Positions 12,521 to 25,196 of a stretch of DNA of 64,000 nucleotides are shown here, one piece after another. The stretch covers positions 1,005,001 to 1,069,000 of the forward strand of contig NW_026251387.1 in assembly GCF_025118155.1 (NCBI RefSeq), written 5' to 3'. Under the pieces are notes generated by a model. That model was not told the DNA's origin. It did no database searches and saw only the letters and a program-made list of their open reading frames with translations. The stretch comes from Cokeromyces recurvatus. Lineage: Eukaryota; Mucoromycota; Mucoromycetes; Mucorales; Mucoraceae. Both the position numbers and the translations under genes were made by a program. The first letter of the stretch is position 1. Each line of letters starts with the position of its first letter.

Positions 12521-13500
12521 ATGTTGTTATGTAAAACATTAGCTGTTAGAATACCACCTGTTACTCGTTTCTATCATTCTGTACCTTTTGATCCAAAGCC
12601 TTTTCCTTTTTCAAGATTTGAGCCTTGTTGTCCTTCTAACGAGGCAGCTGCCCCTAATGGATATGTCCCCTGTCGAAATCATCCTATACCAGATGTTTTG
12701 GGTAAAAAGATCGATATGTCTGAAGATATGACTCGACCCTCATCTACTCTACGTCATCTCGTCGCTTGCGTTGGTCCTGATGCTCTCGAATGGACAAGAT
12801 CTAAAGTAGAAGCTGTACCAGGTGGTATTTTGCATACTATTCAAAATACAGAAAATCAGTGGTTAAGAGCACACACCCCAACCAAGCAAGAAAAAGAAGA
12901 AGGGCGGCTTGTGCTGACTACGGTAACAGAGAAGCCGTCCCATTCACCTAATCAGACAGACATTTTATTGTTTCCTGAATTTAAAATCATTACTACTACT
13001 ACCACGCAAAAAGATACATTAGAATCTAATTCAAATTTATATCAAGTTTTGTCTTCCATTTGGCAAAATCCTCATAATCCTTTATCTTCTGTGGATTGGC
13101 AGGATATGGAAGCGGATACAGTAGTTCTAGTTTGCACACATGCTCGTCGGGATTTAAGATGTGGCAAGATTGGTCCATTAATTATTGAAGAATTTAATCG
13201 AGTTATTAAAGAAAAAGGATTACAAGGAAAAGTAGAAGTATGGGGAACGAGCCATTTCGGAGGTATAACTATGGAATATATACATGTATACATATTTATA
13301 TTTTATTTACATTTATTCCCATCTTCTGTATAGGACATAAATGGGCAGGTAATCTTATTATTCATCAGCGTGGATTAGGTGGACACCTTTATGGAAACGT
13401 AAGACAATGCCATGTAGCTGATATTGTGGATAGACATATTATTTATAGAAAAGTCATTAAAGAAATCTGGAGAGGACAAGTGACTCCACCTTCTTTATAA
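12521..13500 (+). CDS. Sucrase/ferredoxin-like (AIM32-type) thioredoxin-fold protein
   Basis: Two exons, 12521-13262 and 13334-13500, joined in the middle of a signature motif. The C-terminal domain has CTHARRDLRCGKIG and, across the splice, HFGGHKWAGNLIIH. These are the Cys-x8-Cys and HxGGHKxAGN motifs of the sucrase/ferredoxin-like family, represented in yeast by mitochondrial AIM32, a thioredoxin-like ferredoxin thought to bind a 2Fe-2S cluster. The N-terminus (MLLCKTLAVRIPPVTRFYHS) lacks acids and has basic and aromatic residues, consistent with a mitochondrial presequence. The ATG at 12521 is chosen because upstream frame extension would be only a T-rich hydrophobic run without ATG. Cysteine pairs near the N-terminus (FEPCCPSN and GYVPCRNHP) may also matter. 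Confidence 0.82.
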
Positions 13501-15042
13501 ATTACATAAATATGTATACATATTATTGTCAAATACTGTGTTAATTTATTTATTTAATAAACTCGTGATATTACTTTAACCTTTAACCCATTAAGATAAA
13601 TCTCATAAGCATGGTAATAATTTTCAAACAGCTGAGGATTTATAAAATGAAAAGCCTCAGTAATTGATTGAGAGATAAGCTAACTTTTTTTTTATGCTTA
13701 TGCTTATGCTTATTCTTTTTTTTTTTTTTTTTTTTTTTTTTTCAATTTTATATTACCGAGGATACCTATTATGCTATTTACTTTTAATAAACCAACTATA
13801 TTTAATGCTTGCTAATAGATTCATACTTCTTCCTCCCCTCCTTCCTTAAAGCTTTTTGATTTAAGCTACAGTACATACACATGTATTTATATATGATAAT
13901 AGAGGCTCTTTTCATTGATATATTAAACTACTAAACAATTCTATAACTTTTGAACCTGTTATATTAACATTGTTCTTAATGGCATCAGTAGCTTATGCAT
14001 AGATAATTAATAGCTATTATACCGTAATGATTTGAGGAAACATACTAACAATTTTTTTTTTCTTTTGATGAAGTTATAGCTATAAATCAAATTATGTAAG
14101 CCACTTGATTATAAGCAAATGAAATTTGATTTCTATCCAAATTGCCTAGTGTCTTGTCTTACGACTGAATTGAATGTACAGTTTGGACAAAGAAAAAGAA
14201 AATTGGGAATACATTTACACAACCTCTTGGTTGAAGGCTCTACCTAAAGTTGAATAGTTTGATTATCTAATCTCTTCCAATACTTTTGAATGAATATTTA
14301 TTAATGCTCTATTGATTTAGAGGCAATTTTTATTTTCCACAATAGCTGTTCATATTGGTCATTTGCTTAAAAAGAGTCCAACTACTATCTATTTGTATAT
14401 TTCCAGCCGAGAGCTACTACACCTCTCATAAATATTCTAACTCTTTTCCTTCAATAAGTAGTGAATATGTCTAATTAATCTTGAAGACTGAAATTGCCAA
14501 GGGCAAGTGTTTAATGATAAGAATTTAGTCTTGATAATTTGATTAATTAAAGCATTATTTAACAAATTAGCGAAATTATGCTTATGTACAATGGCATGAT
14601 TCATTTTATTAATCTCTCTTCTGTTTGACTTCTTCCTGTTCAAACCTACTTATTTGACTAATATTATAGTCACCATGAAGATATAAGGATACAACAATAT
14701 TCTTTATGATACTTTGAGAATACAATAAGTATCAAAACCAAGAAATTAAATATTTCCAAGATGTATTTATATATTGTAAATAATAGTAGGAATACTATTA
14801 TTATTCTTGCTATTTTTAGATATATATTTTTATTATCTCTCTTCTTTTGATTAATTTACGTAAAATACAGTATATTATTTTATTTTACCTTTACATCTGT
14901 ACGTATGTAGTTATAATCATTTTTCTTGCATGCTTTAATTGTTTATATATGATGTTACTTATTCATTCTGAGTACTTAATCAACCTATTATAACTAATAA
15001 CTGGAAAAATTTAAATATATCCGTGATACTAGGCATATTAAT

Positions 15043-15048
<6 letters not shown>

Positions 15049-15086
<38 letters not shown>
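15049..15086. repeat. A38 homopolymer flanked by inverted TTAATTAAATTA/TAATTTAATATTA
   Basis: Thirty-eight A are bracketed by short complementary AT-rich sequences. This could fold as a weak hairpin or mark an old insertion tail. Confidence 0.6.
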
Positions 15087-15091
<5 letters not shown>

Positions 15092-15758
15092 TTAATATTA
15101 TTAAATAAAACAGATCTGGGTCTGATAGGAAGACAGGAGCAAAACTAATCTCTTGTGTATGACATATAATTTAAACCCATTCAAGCTAATATTGAATTGT
15201 ATTATTTATTTTGATGTTATTCTAGGCTGAATACTATAACAGAGGTTTATTTTATTTTAATATATGACAAGCGTCATATTTCTAACAGTTCCAAAATCAT
15301 TAAACTATATAATCGATCTTGAAATGTTTTAAAAAATAAAAAAGTAACTACCAAAAAAAGTAGAAAGTTTATTAAGTTGTAAAAAAAAAAAGGAAAAAAA
15401 GGAAAAAAAAAAGGGAAAAAAAGCCTTTATATATACTACTACAGGAAATAAACTACTAGCAAGTATTATTCAGGAGAGTTGTTTATGCAAATATTTTAAG
15501 CAAAGTATACACAAAAGTATTATTAAATTATTTCTAATGCCAAGTACGTGTAACAGCATGTGTACATTATTGTTGTTATTTATTGCTGAAAAAGGATAAA
15601 ATGAATTATTATGGCTGAGATTTTAAAAGGAAGAAGAAGAAAAAATAAAATTATTATCATAAATAAAACAGTATTATGTATATAAAGCACATTATATAGA
15701 TTATTACTATAACCGTATTGCACTGTAATAATCTAATAAATATATGACATGTGTTATA

Positions 15759-15795
15759 ATAATCATATACCATAATCATATACCATAATCATATG
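15759..15795. repeat. 13-bp tandem repeat, about 2.8 copies
   Basis: The unit ATAATCATATACC is repeated twice exactly, followed by a partial third copy that ends in ATATG. No function is apparent. Confidence 0.7.
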
Positions 15796-16537
15796 TAATA
15801 ATATTGTCATATTTTAATATATCCTTGCTGAAGATGAATCTTTTTAATATAATTAGGATCAGGGATATTAATTTATTATATCCATGAAACATAGTGTATA
15901 TATTTATCATAATTTTCCCTTTTTTTTTACAATGTTAATATAATAATAAAATTTTCTTTATTATTGTATATAAAAAAATTACTTTTAGATATTAATATAA
16001 TAATACTAGTAATAGTTATAATAATATATATTATAACAGCACAAATTTTTCCTGAAAAAATAAAATAAAATACAAAATATTCAAGATATTTATTAGTACT
16101 TTATTTTGTGTACCTTAAATTTGGCGATCAATTTTCGAAAAAAAAAAGTAATATATTCCCTGTATCCTTAGTTACCGAAACCTAAAATACATATTTCTAT
16201 TTTAGGTAATTCAAAATGAACAACCTTTCCATGACAGCAAATAAGCTAATTTACTGGGTATTAAAAACAATATTATCTCTTTATACATTCATTGTATACC
16301 ATAATAGTTTTTGTTCACGAACATTATGACTGTAATATTAATTAAACGTATAAATATACAAATTTTATATTCCGCATAAAAGGTAATTTATTATCGAGTA
16401 CCATCATTATTTACTGTAAAAAAAATAATTGATTATAATAGAGGAAGGCAAGGTAAGAATCATTTCTTTCTTTCCTTCTTTCTTTATTTATTTTTTTTTA
16501 ATATAACCTTTTTTTTTAACAAAAATAGAATTAAACT

Positions 16538-17976
16538 ATGAGAATTCAAAAAATAGTTATTGGAGAATATCAAATATCTCCAGCGATATCATTTTGTTTA
16601 TATCAACTTCCATCACCTATAGTCACTCCACCCATTTCACAAACAAAAGATCAACAATTCATAAACTATTATTGTCTTGAAGATTTATTTTCTATCTTTG
16701 ATCTTCAATTAGCAAGTCAAGATATAATTAATACTTTCTTACAATCTCCTAGTCTTTTTTTTAAAGACTTATCAGGTCGTTCCTATATTCAAGCTCGTGC
16801 TATGGCTGATATTGCTTCTAAACATCAAATTTATAACTTGGCAGATCTATGCTGTCTTGAAGATGATGAATTATTGGATGGAGGTGCTATTCCTCTTCTT
16901 AAAATGACAACCTTTGTTCGTTTATTAAATAAACCTATATGTCATGTTAATCAAGTTCATTTTGAGCCAAGACGACTTGATGGTACTGAATGGTTTTTAA
17001 AGCAAAATAAAAATTTGGATCATAAATTAGAAACAGCTTCGTCGCCTACATTGCCTGCCTTTATTTGTCCTCCCGCCACCTCTACCAATTCACCTCCTCT
17101 CCTACTACCAAGGTAAATATATTTGTACTCCTCCCTCCCCCTCCCCTCCCCCTTTTTTTTTTTTTTTTTTTTTTGAGTGACATTGATATTAATCTATTTT
17201 TTTTTTTATATATTTATACACATTGTAGTACACCATCCTCTTCACCTTCTCTTTCTTCCATGTCACCACCAAATAAAAGACAAACAGCTATTGAGCTGCC
17301 AAAGCCCTCAACACTTTTATTAAAACGACTTGCTCCTAAACATGGTACTAAAAAGAATTTAACTATTTTAACACCCTCCTATAATGAAAAAAGCAATCAG
17401 GGTCTAATTCAATCTGCACCTTTAAGAAGAACAACCATTCCTCCTAACCATCACCCCATCTCTCACAAAGTCTCTAAAGGTGGTCATATAACCAAAAAGC
17501 CATATTTTAGTAGTAATGATCCTGCTACTACATCTGCTACCGTTCCTTCTCCTTATTCTACACACCGTTTCCCAAATCCACCTATTGTCCCATCACAACA
17601 ACCTGCTTGGCATCAATATCGTCCCTCACGATCTACTACGAAGACACCACCTGTGATGACTCAAAAACAAAAATTCCTACAACCCTTTGAATTCCTTTAT
17701 GATCAAATTGAACAAACTAAACACCTCAAACATAACTTGGATGACCAAATTCGTCGTTCCTCAAATTTGATGCAAACTTTACAACAAGGTAATTATGTAG
17801 AAACTCTTGTACGTCGTCAGGTACGCGATATTGTGTCAAAACAATTTGAAAAGCAACTTTTAGAATGTACAGAACGCCTTAGCCGCTTAGAACAACGTAT
17901 CGTTGGTAATAAATTAGAAGATATGTTGACACAAGTTTCAAATAGAATTCAACAATTAGAGTCTAAACTTTCATAG
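16538..17976 (+). CDS. Unrecognised protein with Pro/Ser-rich middle and C-terminal coiled coil
   Basis: Two exons, 16538-17112 and 17229-17976, join in frame (phase 2). I do not recognise the protein. The first ~150 residues look folded and start MRIQKIVIGEYQISPAI. A middle part has CLEDLFSIFDLQLAS and RSYIQARAMADIASKHQ, and DDELLDGGAIPLLKMTTF comes before a likely domain end at about residue 155. The central part is rich in Pro, Ser, Thr and basic residues. The last ~100 residues form amphipathic helices with heptad-like spacing (EFLYDQIEQTKHLKHNLDD, VRRQVRDIVSKQFEKQLL, RLSRLEQRIV) typical of an oligomerising coiled coil. The disordered basic middle suggests a nuclear or scaffolding protein, but this is a guess. 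Confidence 0.75.
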
Positions 17977-18160
17977 AAGAAAAAAAAAAATTCGTTATCC
18001 ATTTTTTGATACCCACAAATTTAATAAAATTGTCTATACACCTTTTTATTTTAATTTATTTTATTTTTTTTTACACGATATTCAAGTCTTTATTAAGTAT
18101 AAAAATTTATTTTTAGAATATAAATGTTGTACACATATAATGTGAAAAAAAAAAGATATT

Positions 18161-19705
18161 TTAATCAAAGAATCCACTATTGTCTTCGTCATATTCCTCC
18201 TACAAAAAAAAAAAAAAAAAAAAATACATTAGTTTAGTAACAAAAAAGAAGAAAATAAATAAATAAAATAATAATTTCTACTTACATAAGTGGTATTTCC
18301 ATTAGCATCAATGGTTGTAACTATTTATTTCAATGAGTTTCATATTTTCTATTATTCTTATTATTATTCTATTTTACCTTGAACATCATTATCAAACCAA
18401 CCATCTTCTCTTTCAACAATTCTTTGTCCTCCATATTCATCTAATAAACAAACAAATTGCATAAATTAAATAATAATAATAAAAGGGCCTGTATATATAT
18501 ATATGTGTGTGTGTGTGTGTCTATGTATATATATGTGCGTGTGTGGTTTACCTGTTGTAATGATGGTCTCTTTATCAGGTCCAAACCATCCACCATCTTC
18601 ACGAATAATTGTAGTCGTAGTTTCTCCTCCATCTTGTGGATAACTAGGCTCAAAATTTCCATAACCGCCGTCCATAGGAGCAGGAGGAGGAGGAGGAGGA
18701 GGAGGTTGACTATAAACAGGTTGACTATCATAGGCATGCTGTTGTTGTTCTATATATTAATATATAAACCCTTACTGATTAGTATATATATATAAATATA
18801 TAAATATATATTTATACCGAATTATTCTGATTTACCTCGTTCTAAATCACGTTGCTCTTGTTCAAGTCGTTCAATACGTTCAGTTTGCTCTTCTTCATGA
18901 TGTAAAATACTACCAACAGCTAAGCCACCTGCAATACCTACAGCAGCTGCGCCAGCCATTTTCATACCACTTGACATACCACTAGGTTTTGTTTGAGGAA
19001 CGGATGGAGAGGCACCATAGGGTTGTTGATATTGATAAGAGCCATACGCTTGTTGTTGAGGATAGGGTGATGCACGGTCATGCTGTTGGCTATAAGGAGA
19101 TTGTTGTGGAGGAGGAGGAGTGTAAGGACTATTAGAGTAAGGTGTTTGTTGCTGTTGTTGTGGAGGATAGGGACTGTTGGAATAAGGTGATTGCTGTTGT
19201 GGTTGTGGTTGAGGTGGAGGATAAGGACTACCACTAGCATTAGAATAAGGTGAAGGATAGCCATGTTGCTGAGGAGGATAAGGGTTATAGCTAGCTGATT
19301 GAGGAGTATATGAACGATCTTGCTGTTGACCATAAGGAGATGGATATCTATTATAACCTTCAGGTCTTGAAGCTGGTGGAGGAGGTGGAGAAGCATAGTT
19401 ACCATAAACTGGAGGTGCTGCAGCAGGTCTTTCCCAATGTGTAGTTCTTGTATTATGGTCTACATAATATCTATTTACACATATTTATGTTAATTGTATG
19501 TAATTATATAAAGGGTAGAGTAAAATAGGAAGGAAAAAGGCAAGATGAGGGGAGTTGCTTAATTAAATTGTATATATTCACTTACGGTCTTCCTTCTGGA
19601 GTGAATTTTTCTTCCCAACCTAAATATATAGTTAATATTTATTTTATCCTTTTTAAATAAATAATATATATATATATGTATACCTTGTGGCAATGGTCCA
19701 GACAT
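18161..19705 (-). CDS. WW-domain protein with Pro/Gln/Tyr-rich linker and acidic repeat tail
   Basis: About seven exons from the ATG at 19705 to the TAA at 18161. The N-terminus is a single WW domain: LPQGWEEKFTPEGRPYYVD and TTHWERP, with both tryptophans and the tyrosine pair, so it should bind proline motifs. A long linker repeats SPYSNSPYPPQQ-like units, followed by a small glycine/alanine-rich hydrophobic segment (MAGAAAVGIAGGLAVGSIL) and a charged helix (EEEQTERIERLEQEQRDLE). The last exons hold two related units, EDGGWFGPDKETIITT and EDGWFDNDVQVTT, and an acidic end. I do not recognise the full architecture; the glycine-rich segment may be a membrane or self-association element. The low-complexity linker suggests a condensate-prone adaptor, by inference. 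Confidence 0.8.
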
Positions 19706-20108
19706 TACGAAAAAAAAAATTAGATATATAAAAAAAAAAAAGAAAAAGAAGAAGAAGAAAAAAAAATATAATTATTATTTAGCGTTTTACCGAAGAAGCA
19801 CATGCAGCAGCAGGAACTCTTTTTTTTTTTATTTCTGATGACTTCTTTTTCTATATTTGGTATGTAATTTCTGTTTGATAAACCCGGGCATATATTTCGG
19901 GATTATTTTTTTTTATTACTATTAGACAATAAATGTAACATAACACAAAATATGTATAGAAATACCAAGATGAATGGCTGTTGTTGTCTTTTCTATATTT
20001 TATGTATTTTATCTTATAAAGAACACCATCATGAAGAGAAGGTAATAAATTACGATATTTTATTATTATGGATATTATTATGGATATTATAATTAAAGTA
20101 GAAAACAT

Positions 20109-20131
20109 TACTACTACTACTACTACTACTA
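20109..20131. repeat. (TAG)n/(CTA)n microsatellite at the myosin stop codon
   Basis: On the minus strand the myosin frame ends in CAG followed by consecutive TAG triplets, so the repeat itself supplies a chain of in-frame stops. Confidence 0.8.
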
Positions 20132-23100
20132 CTGTACATAGAGTTTACACTCAGTAGCTGCCTTTAACGCAGAGATTTGATTTTTTAACTCAGTAATGTC
20201 TAACGTCTTATCGCTTGAGGTCGATAATCTTGACATCCTTAATCGACTCATACCATCTCGCTGTTGAAGTAACTCTTCTTTTAATCGCAATAATTCCTTA
20301 TCTTGTAATTTAATCTTATTTAATGATGTTATGTATTCTGCTTGAAGAGCATCTCTTTGTTCGTTTAAATTCATAGTGTTAGTAATAGTAAAGTTTTTAC
20401 CATACTGTTGCTCAAGGTCCTTAGCTCGTTGATCTAATCGTTCATATTTCTGAATCCAGGAACGGACTTGGTTTTCTAATTCAATTGCTTTTAATTTAAG
20501 TCGTGACTTTTCTTCACGCTGTTGTGTTAAATTTTGAATCAAGTCAATAACACGTGATTCAAGTTTATGAGAGGCCTCCTTAAGATGATTGACCGAGCGT
20601 GCCTCAGCACGTAACACTATTAATTGATGTCGTGCTTGGAAACATCTTATAGCAGTTTGAAGTTGAATTACATAATTTCGAATCTTTTGGTATCGTTTAC
20701 GACTCAGCCAGCCCCTTACAATCTTCTGAACCATGATTGCCGCATGTTCTCTTCGTAACATATTATATCTCTTTTTTGCCAAATCTCCACGAATCACTAA
20801 AAAAAAAAAAGCCGTTAAAAGAATGAAAAGAATTCATGAATTTTCTTTTGTCTTTATATTACCTGTTTGTAATTGAATGATAAAGGCTTTCGTTTTCAAA
20901 AATTGTTTTCTAGCATAATATCTTCTCCAATTACTTTGAATGACTGTAGCCGCTTTTTCTCGGCGCATATGCTCTAGAGCACGAACAGCTATTTGACGAC
21001 GTGTAATAGCTTGTAACTTTACAATAGTTTGAAGAGCTCTCTTATATTGGAGACGAGCTAAGAAACGACGTACATTCTTTTGTATCATCACAGCGCATGT
21101 GTACAATTTATCTGATCTTAATTTTTCAATATAAGCAAGCTAATAAAATATTAAGGTATGAGTGATAATAATCTCTCTCTTTTTTTTTTTGTTCTCTAAG
21201 AATACTTATTTACCTGACCAGCACGGAAAAAGATTTTTGTAAGACCCATTTGATATTTATCAGTATCCTGGATTATATTATTTATGATATGAGAACATAT
21301 CATTTTCGCATCTTTATTAGTATTATCCATTTGTGAAAAGTCAACTAATGCATGATATCTATATAATAAAATATGTTATAAAAGTGCATTAAAAAAAAAA
21401 AGGGGGTTTTTTTTCTTTACTCACCTCTCAACAAAATCTTCATAGGTCCATTTAGTTGGATATCCAGCACAACTAATACGAATTGTCTCTAAGACACCAC
21501 AAGCACGTAATTGTGAAAGTACAATATTAGGCTCAAAGGCCCAAGCTATTTTAGCTTCATTAGGTTTAATACAACGAATATAATGAACGTTTGTTTCTCC
21601 AATCGTGTCCATTAAATTAATGAGTGAGAGCTATTAAGAAAATAATAATATTAATTCTATAATCCCCTTTTTTTTGTTATTATTATTATTTTACTCTAAA
21701 CATAGAGCCTAAAGTAGGCTTCTTGGATTGACTCAGAGTCTTTTTAGGCACCTGATCAGTCTATACAAAAATATACACAAGTTTTAAAACTTTGCATTCA
21801 CTTGCTTCTTTTCCCCTTATATGTATATATATATATATATATAAAGACTTACTATAAGATTTACTGGTGCAACAGGTTGAATCATATCTGCCAAGAATGT
21901 AGACTGAGAGGCATGAAGCAATGCCAAAAGTTCCTCAGGAACGGTATCCTTATTTTTATCCAAGAAGCCTTCAGACTCATACTGAACATCATGAGCATAA
22001 TGTGAAACGACAAAGGCATTGTTAGAAAATCTAGGCTTCTTGAAATAGTCTGGACAATTACTGCCAAATTGCTGATAAAGCTTGTTACAAAAGCCCTGAT
22101 CTGTGCCTGATGGCAAACGTGATTCTTCATCCAATAATGATAAAATACCCATCTTACTCTCAATCAACTCTATACATTTCTGATTGTCGCTAAACGAAAT
22201 AAATTTCCAATCAATATCTTCCTTGATATATTCTTCTTGTTCAAGTTTGAATACGTGTTGATTAAACTAAAAGGTATTGAAATAAATAAATAAAATAAAA
22301 TAAAAGGGAAGCAAGTGTGTATATTTATACCTGTTGTTGAAGTTTTTCATTCGCATAATTGATACAAAATTGTTCAAATGAATTCTTTTGGAAATGCTCA
22401 AAGCCATAAATATCCAAGACACCAATAAAACTCGCTACTTGCTCTTCTGGATCAGAGCATGACAGACTATTATTGATATGATCCACGAGCCAATCAAACA
22501 GATGAGCATAAATATATTTAGCTACTGAATCACGTACTACTTGTGCTTGTAAGGGGGATAAATTGGTAATGATTTTTTCTGATCTTGTCACGATTTGCTT
22601 TCTTACAATCCATTTCTTGAATTCAGTAGCATCAAGACCCAAAAGCTCAGTAGCAAGGGCAAGAGATTCTTGTTGGTCATCCAAAACAGCTGTCTCATTT
22701 CTTCCTCCGATTTCAATATTACCAAGATGTAAAAGTGCAGCTAAAAGATGAAATATCTCTGATTGGAGTTCTTCATGAATACCAATTGTTGTTAAAGCAG
22801 CTCTAGTCTCTTGGAAATCTTTTGCATCATCTACAGAAGGAATAACACCTGTTCCGCTTTGGTTAAGGTAGTGAAAATATGACCATTCTTTTAATGCCAA
22901 TTCTTTTTTCTCATTTTCATTAGCACCTGCACACAACTAAAGAAAAAAAAAATTAGCCTCCTCAGTAATATGTAGGAAAAAGGATCTAATTTTACTTGGT
23001 AAAATATATGATAATTTCTCTCAGTTTCAGGTTGAAAGATAAGACGAGATCTTTCCAGTAAATAGGTTCTGATTTTAGCACCAATAATTGTACGTTCTTT

Positions 23101-24177
23101 ATCAAAATGGATTTCGATATATTTACCGAATCTTGAGGAATTGTCATTTCGGGTTGTTTTTGCATTACCGAAAGCTTCCATAATAGGATTTGTAGCTAGA
23201 AAACACACATATTTTTAATAAGGAGAAAATGGCAAGGAGAATTAACGATGTTTTTACCTAAAATTTGTTCTTCTACCTCAGTCATGGATTCAATGCCTTT
23301 ATTATCCATTTCCTGATCGTCTGCTGTAGCAAAATAACGCATAATATATTTTGCACTTACAGTTTTACCAGCACCACTATTAAAATAAAACACACATAAA
23401 CATCTCCCATATTAACTCCTATTACTTTTTTTTTTGTTGGGTTTACCTTTCTCCTGATACAATAATAGTTTGATTTTTGTTATCTCTGATCATACATCTG
23501 TAAGCATCTTCAGCTATAGCAAACAAATGAGGTTCAAGTTTATTTCTTCTATTTCCTGAATATTTTTGAATAATTTCAGGTCCATAGAGTGGGACATGGG
23601 CAAAAGGGTTAGTGGCAATCAAAACGATTCCCGAATAGGTATAAATGTTTTTTTCCTCGTATCGAATCTTGATAGTATTTAATACTAGGGAGAATATTAT
23701 TTAACAACAAATACACACAGAAAGACTGTTATTTATTTTTTTAAGGAGTTTTTTTTTCTTTTTTCTTTTTTCTTTTTTTTTTTTTTTATTATTTATTTAT
23801 TTTTTTATTTTTTTACCTGAAGGTTCGTTGAGGTAACTAAGACTTGTCAAGTCTTCTGTATTCTCCATTTTGGGAGGATTTCGAAATGGGGGTAAACTTA
23901 TTTTGTTTGATTCAATATCAACTAAACTAGCTTCAAATATATGTACCTATTATATATGTATATAATAGATATTTAATACGAATGAAGGTCAAGATTCATG
24001 GGTGTGCTCTTTTACTTTTTCAGGATTCATGTCATCTTGTAAACTCATTTTAATTATGGTATTATCATTTTCGATAGATATAACTGTTGCAGAAATCCAT
24101 CCTTGTTCTTCATCAGGTAACCAAACAACAAGTCCTTTCGAATATACTTGTAGTAATTCTAGATTGCTTGCAGTCAT
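20129..24177 (-). CDS. Class V myosin heavy chain lacking the globular (DIL) tail
   Basis: An actin motor with about a dozen exons from the ATG at 24177. The N-terminal SH3-like part ([19 protein letters not shown]) leads into the motor: P-loop GESGAGKT split by an intron near 23400-23450, switch [16 protein letters not shown], switch [21 protein letters not shown], then [12 protein letters not shown] and the converter. Six IQ motifs follow, from [19 protein letters not shown] through [14 protein letters not shown]. That number is the hallmark of class V. A coiled coil of about 150-200 residues comes next and the frame stops at 20129. Fungal myosin V normally continues for several hundred residues into a cargo-binding DIL domain. 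None is visible in the 423 bp before the WW gene, so this copy is tailless or truncated. The motor signatures look intact. Confidence 0.85.
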
Positions 24178-24788
24178 TCTGCTTTAAAAATAAAAGTAAA
24201 ACAAAATAAAATAATAAGGAGAAAAATGAAAATTTAAAGACTCTTGATTTTTTCAACTTTAAAAAATAGCTGAGTTGAATAATTAATTAAAAAAAAGGTT
24301 TTATCAATTATTATTTCCTAGACGGAGATAATAGATCAAAGTAAAAATTACCATTTTCTTATTCAATAATACAGGGGAAAAGAGATAAAAAAAACAAAAC
24401 AAAACATAAAGCTCTTCTCGCAGAAGAAGATAATAGTGTTTAAATTATGTAATAAGTACTTCATGATATATGTATGTATATATATATATATAAAGGGAAC
24501 TTCAAGCTACTGAAGATGAGTATTTACAAGGTCCCGTCCTAATAATTATCAAGCGCTCAAGAAAAGGAAGTTATAATTTAATCTGAGCTCCTACATGTAG
24601 TTGGCAAACCTTGTAACTATTACTTGACTAAACCTGGCCTATCTACTGCTAAATGTCATTACCCTTTAATAAAAAAAAAAAAAAAACTTAAAGAACTTTT
24701 GAAAGCTAAACAGTAATTAGCGATACAAACAATGATTTCTTCAAGTAAAAGAATATTCTGCTTATGCATTAAATAAGATTTCATCATA
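24178..24788. other. Intergenic region upstream of myosin V
   Basis: AT-rich sequence holding the presumed myosin promoter; no gene seen. It ends at the CAGTCC terminus of the mobile element. Confidence 0.4.
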
Positions 24789-24806
24789 CAGTCCGGCTGG
24801 TGGATA

Positions 24807-24925
24807 TTGTCGGTTACAAAAAAAGTAATTGTCGGTCACGAAAAACTGAAATTGTCGATTACACGAAGATATAATTGGCGGTTATAAAAAAATGGTTGTC
24901 GGTTAATAAAAATATAATTGTCGAA
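24807..24925 (+). repeat. Phased subterminal repeats in the left TIR
   Basis: The motif TTGTCGG or close variants begins at 24807, 24829, 24852, 24875, 24896 and 24918, i.e. every 21-23 bp. The right end has only two such motifs with the same spacing. These are probably transposase-binding sites amplified at one end. Confidence 0.7.
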
Positions 24926-25196
24926 AGAGAAGATTTAATTTTGTCCGTTAATGCAGTTCCTTTTGTCGTTCCCTTTTTTTTTTGCAAATTTTTGAGATCT
25001 CTACAATGACAAATACTTTTTATTTTAAAGAATGGAAGGGACAACCCTTTCGATGAGTATACTGAAAGAGTTTTTGATCCCATAAAAGGTATCTTGACAG
25101 AAATTACTTACTAAACCCAAGCATTGTACTTGAAACAATAACTAAACTGGCTGCAAGAGTTATTTAGTTAATAAATCTGTTGAAAAGATTAGTATA

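Larger units (their letters stand above)
13501..16537. other. 3-kb AT-rich gene desert
   Basis: No gene is supported. It contains long homopolymers (T run near 13716-13742; A run 15049-15086), A/G-rich stretches near 15380-15425, and small tandem repeats at 15759-15795. A minus frame at 14437-14643 has a fairly protein-like composition but no motif I recognise; it may be a mobile-element scrap. The last 100 bp before 16538 are pyrimidine-rich and probably the promoter of the next gene. Confidence 0.5.

Noticed and set aside
14437..14643. Minus-strand 68-codon frame with protein-like composition
   Set aside because: No motif, no extension on either side without stops, and no splice partners; at most a mobile-element scrap.
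18457..18795. Frames on both strands across the (GT)n/(TA)n repeat region
   Set aside because: They are translations of simple repeats and shadows of the WW-protein exons.
19851..20108. Minus-strand frame downstream of the myosin stop as a possible tail
   Set aside because: It is Ile/Tyr-rich AT-driven sequence with no resemblance to a DIL cargo-binding domain.
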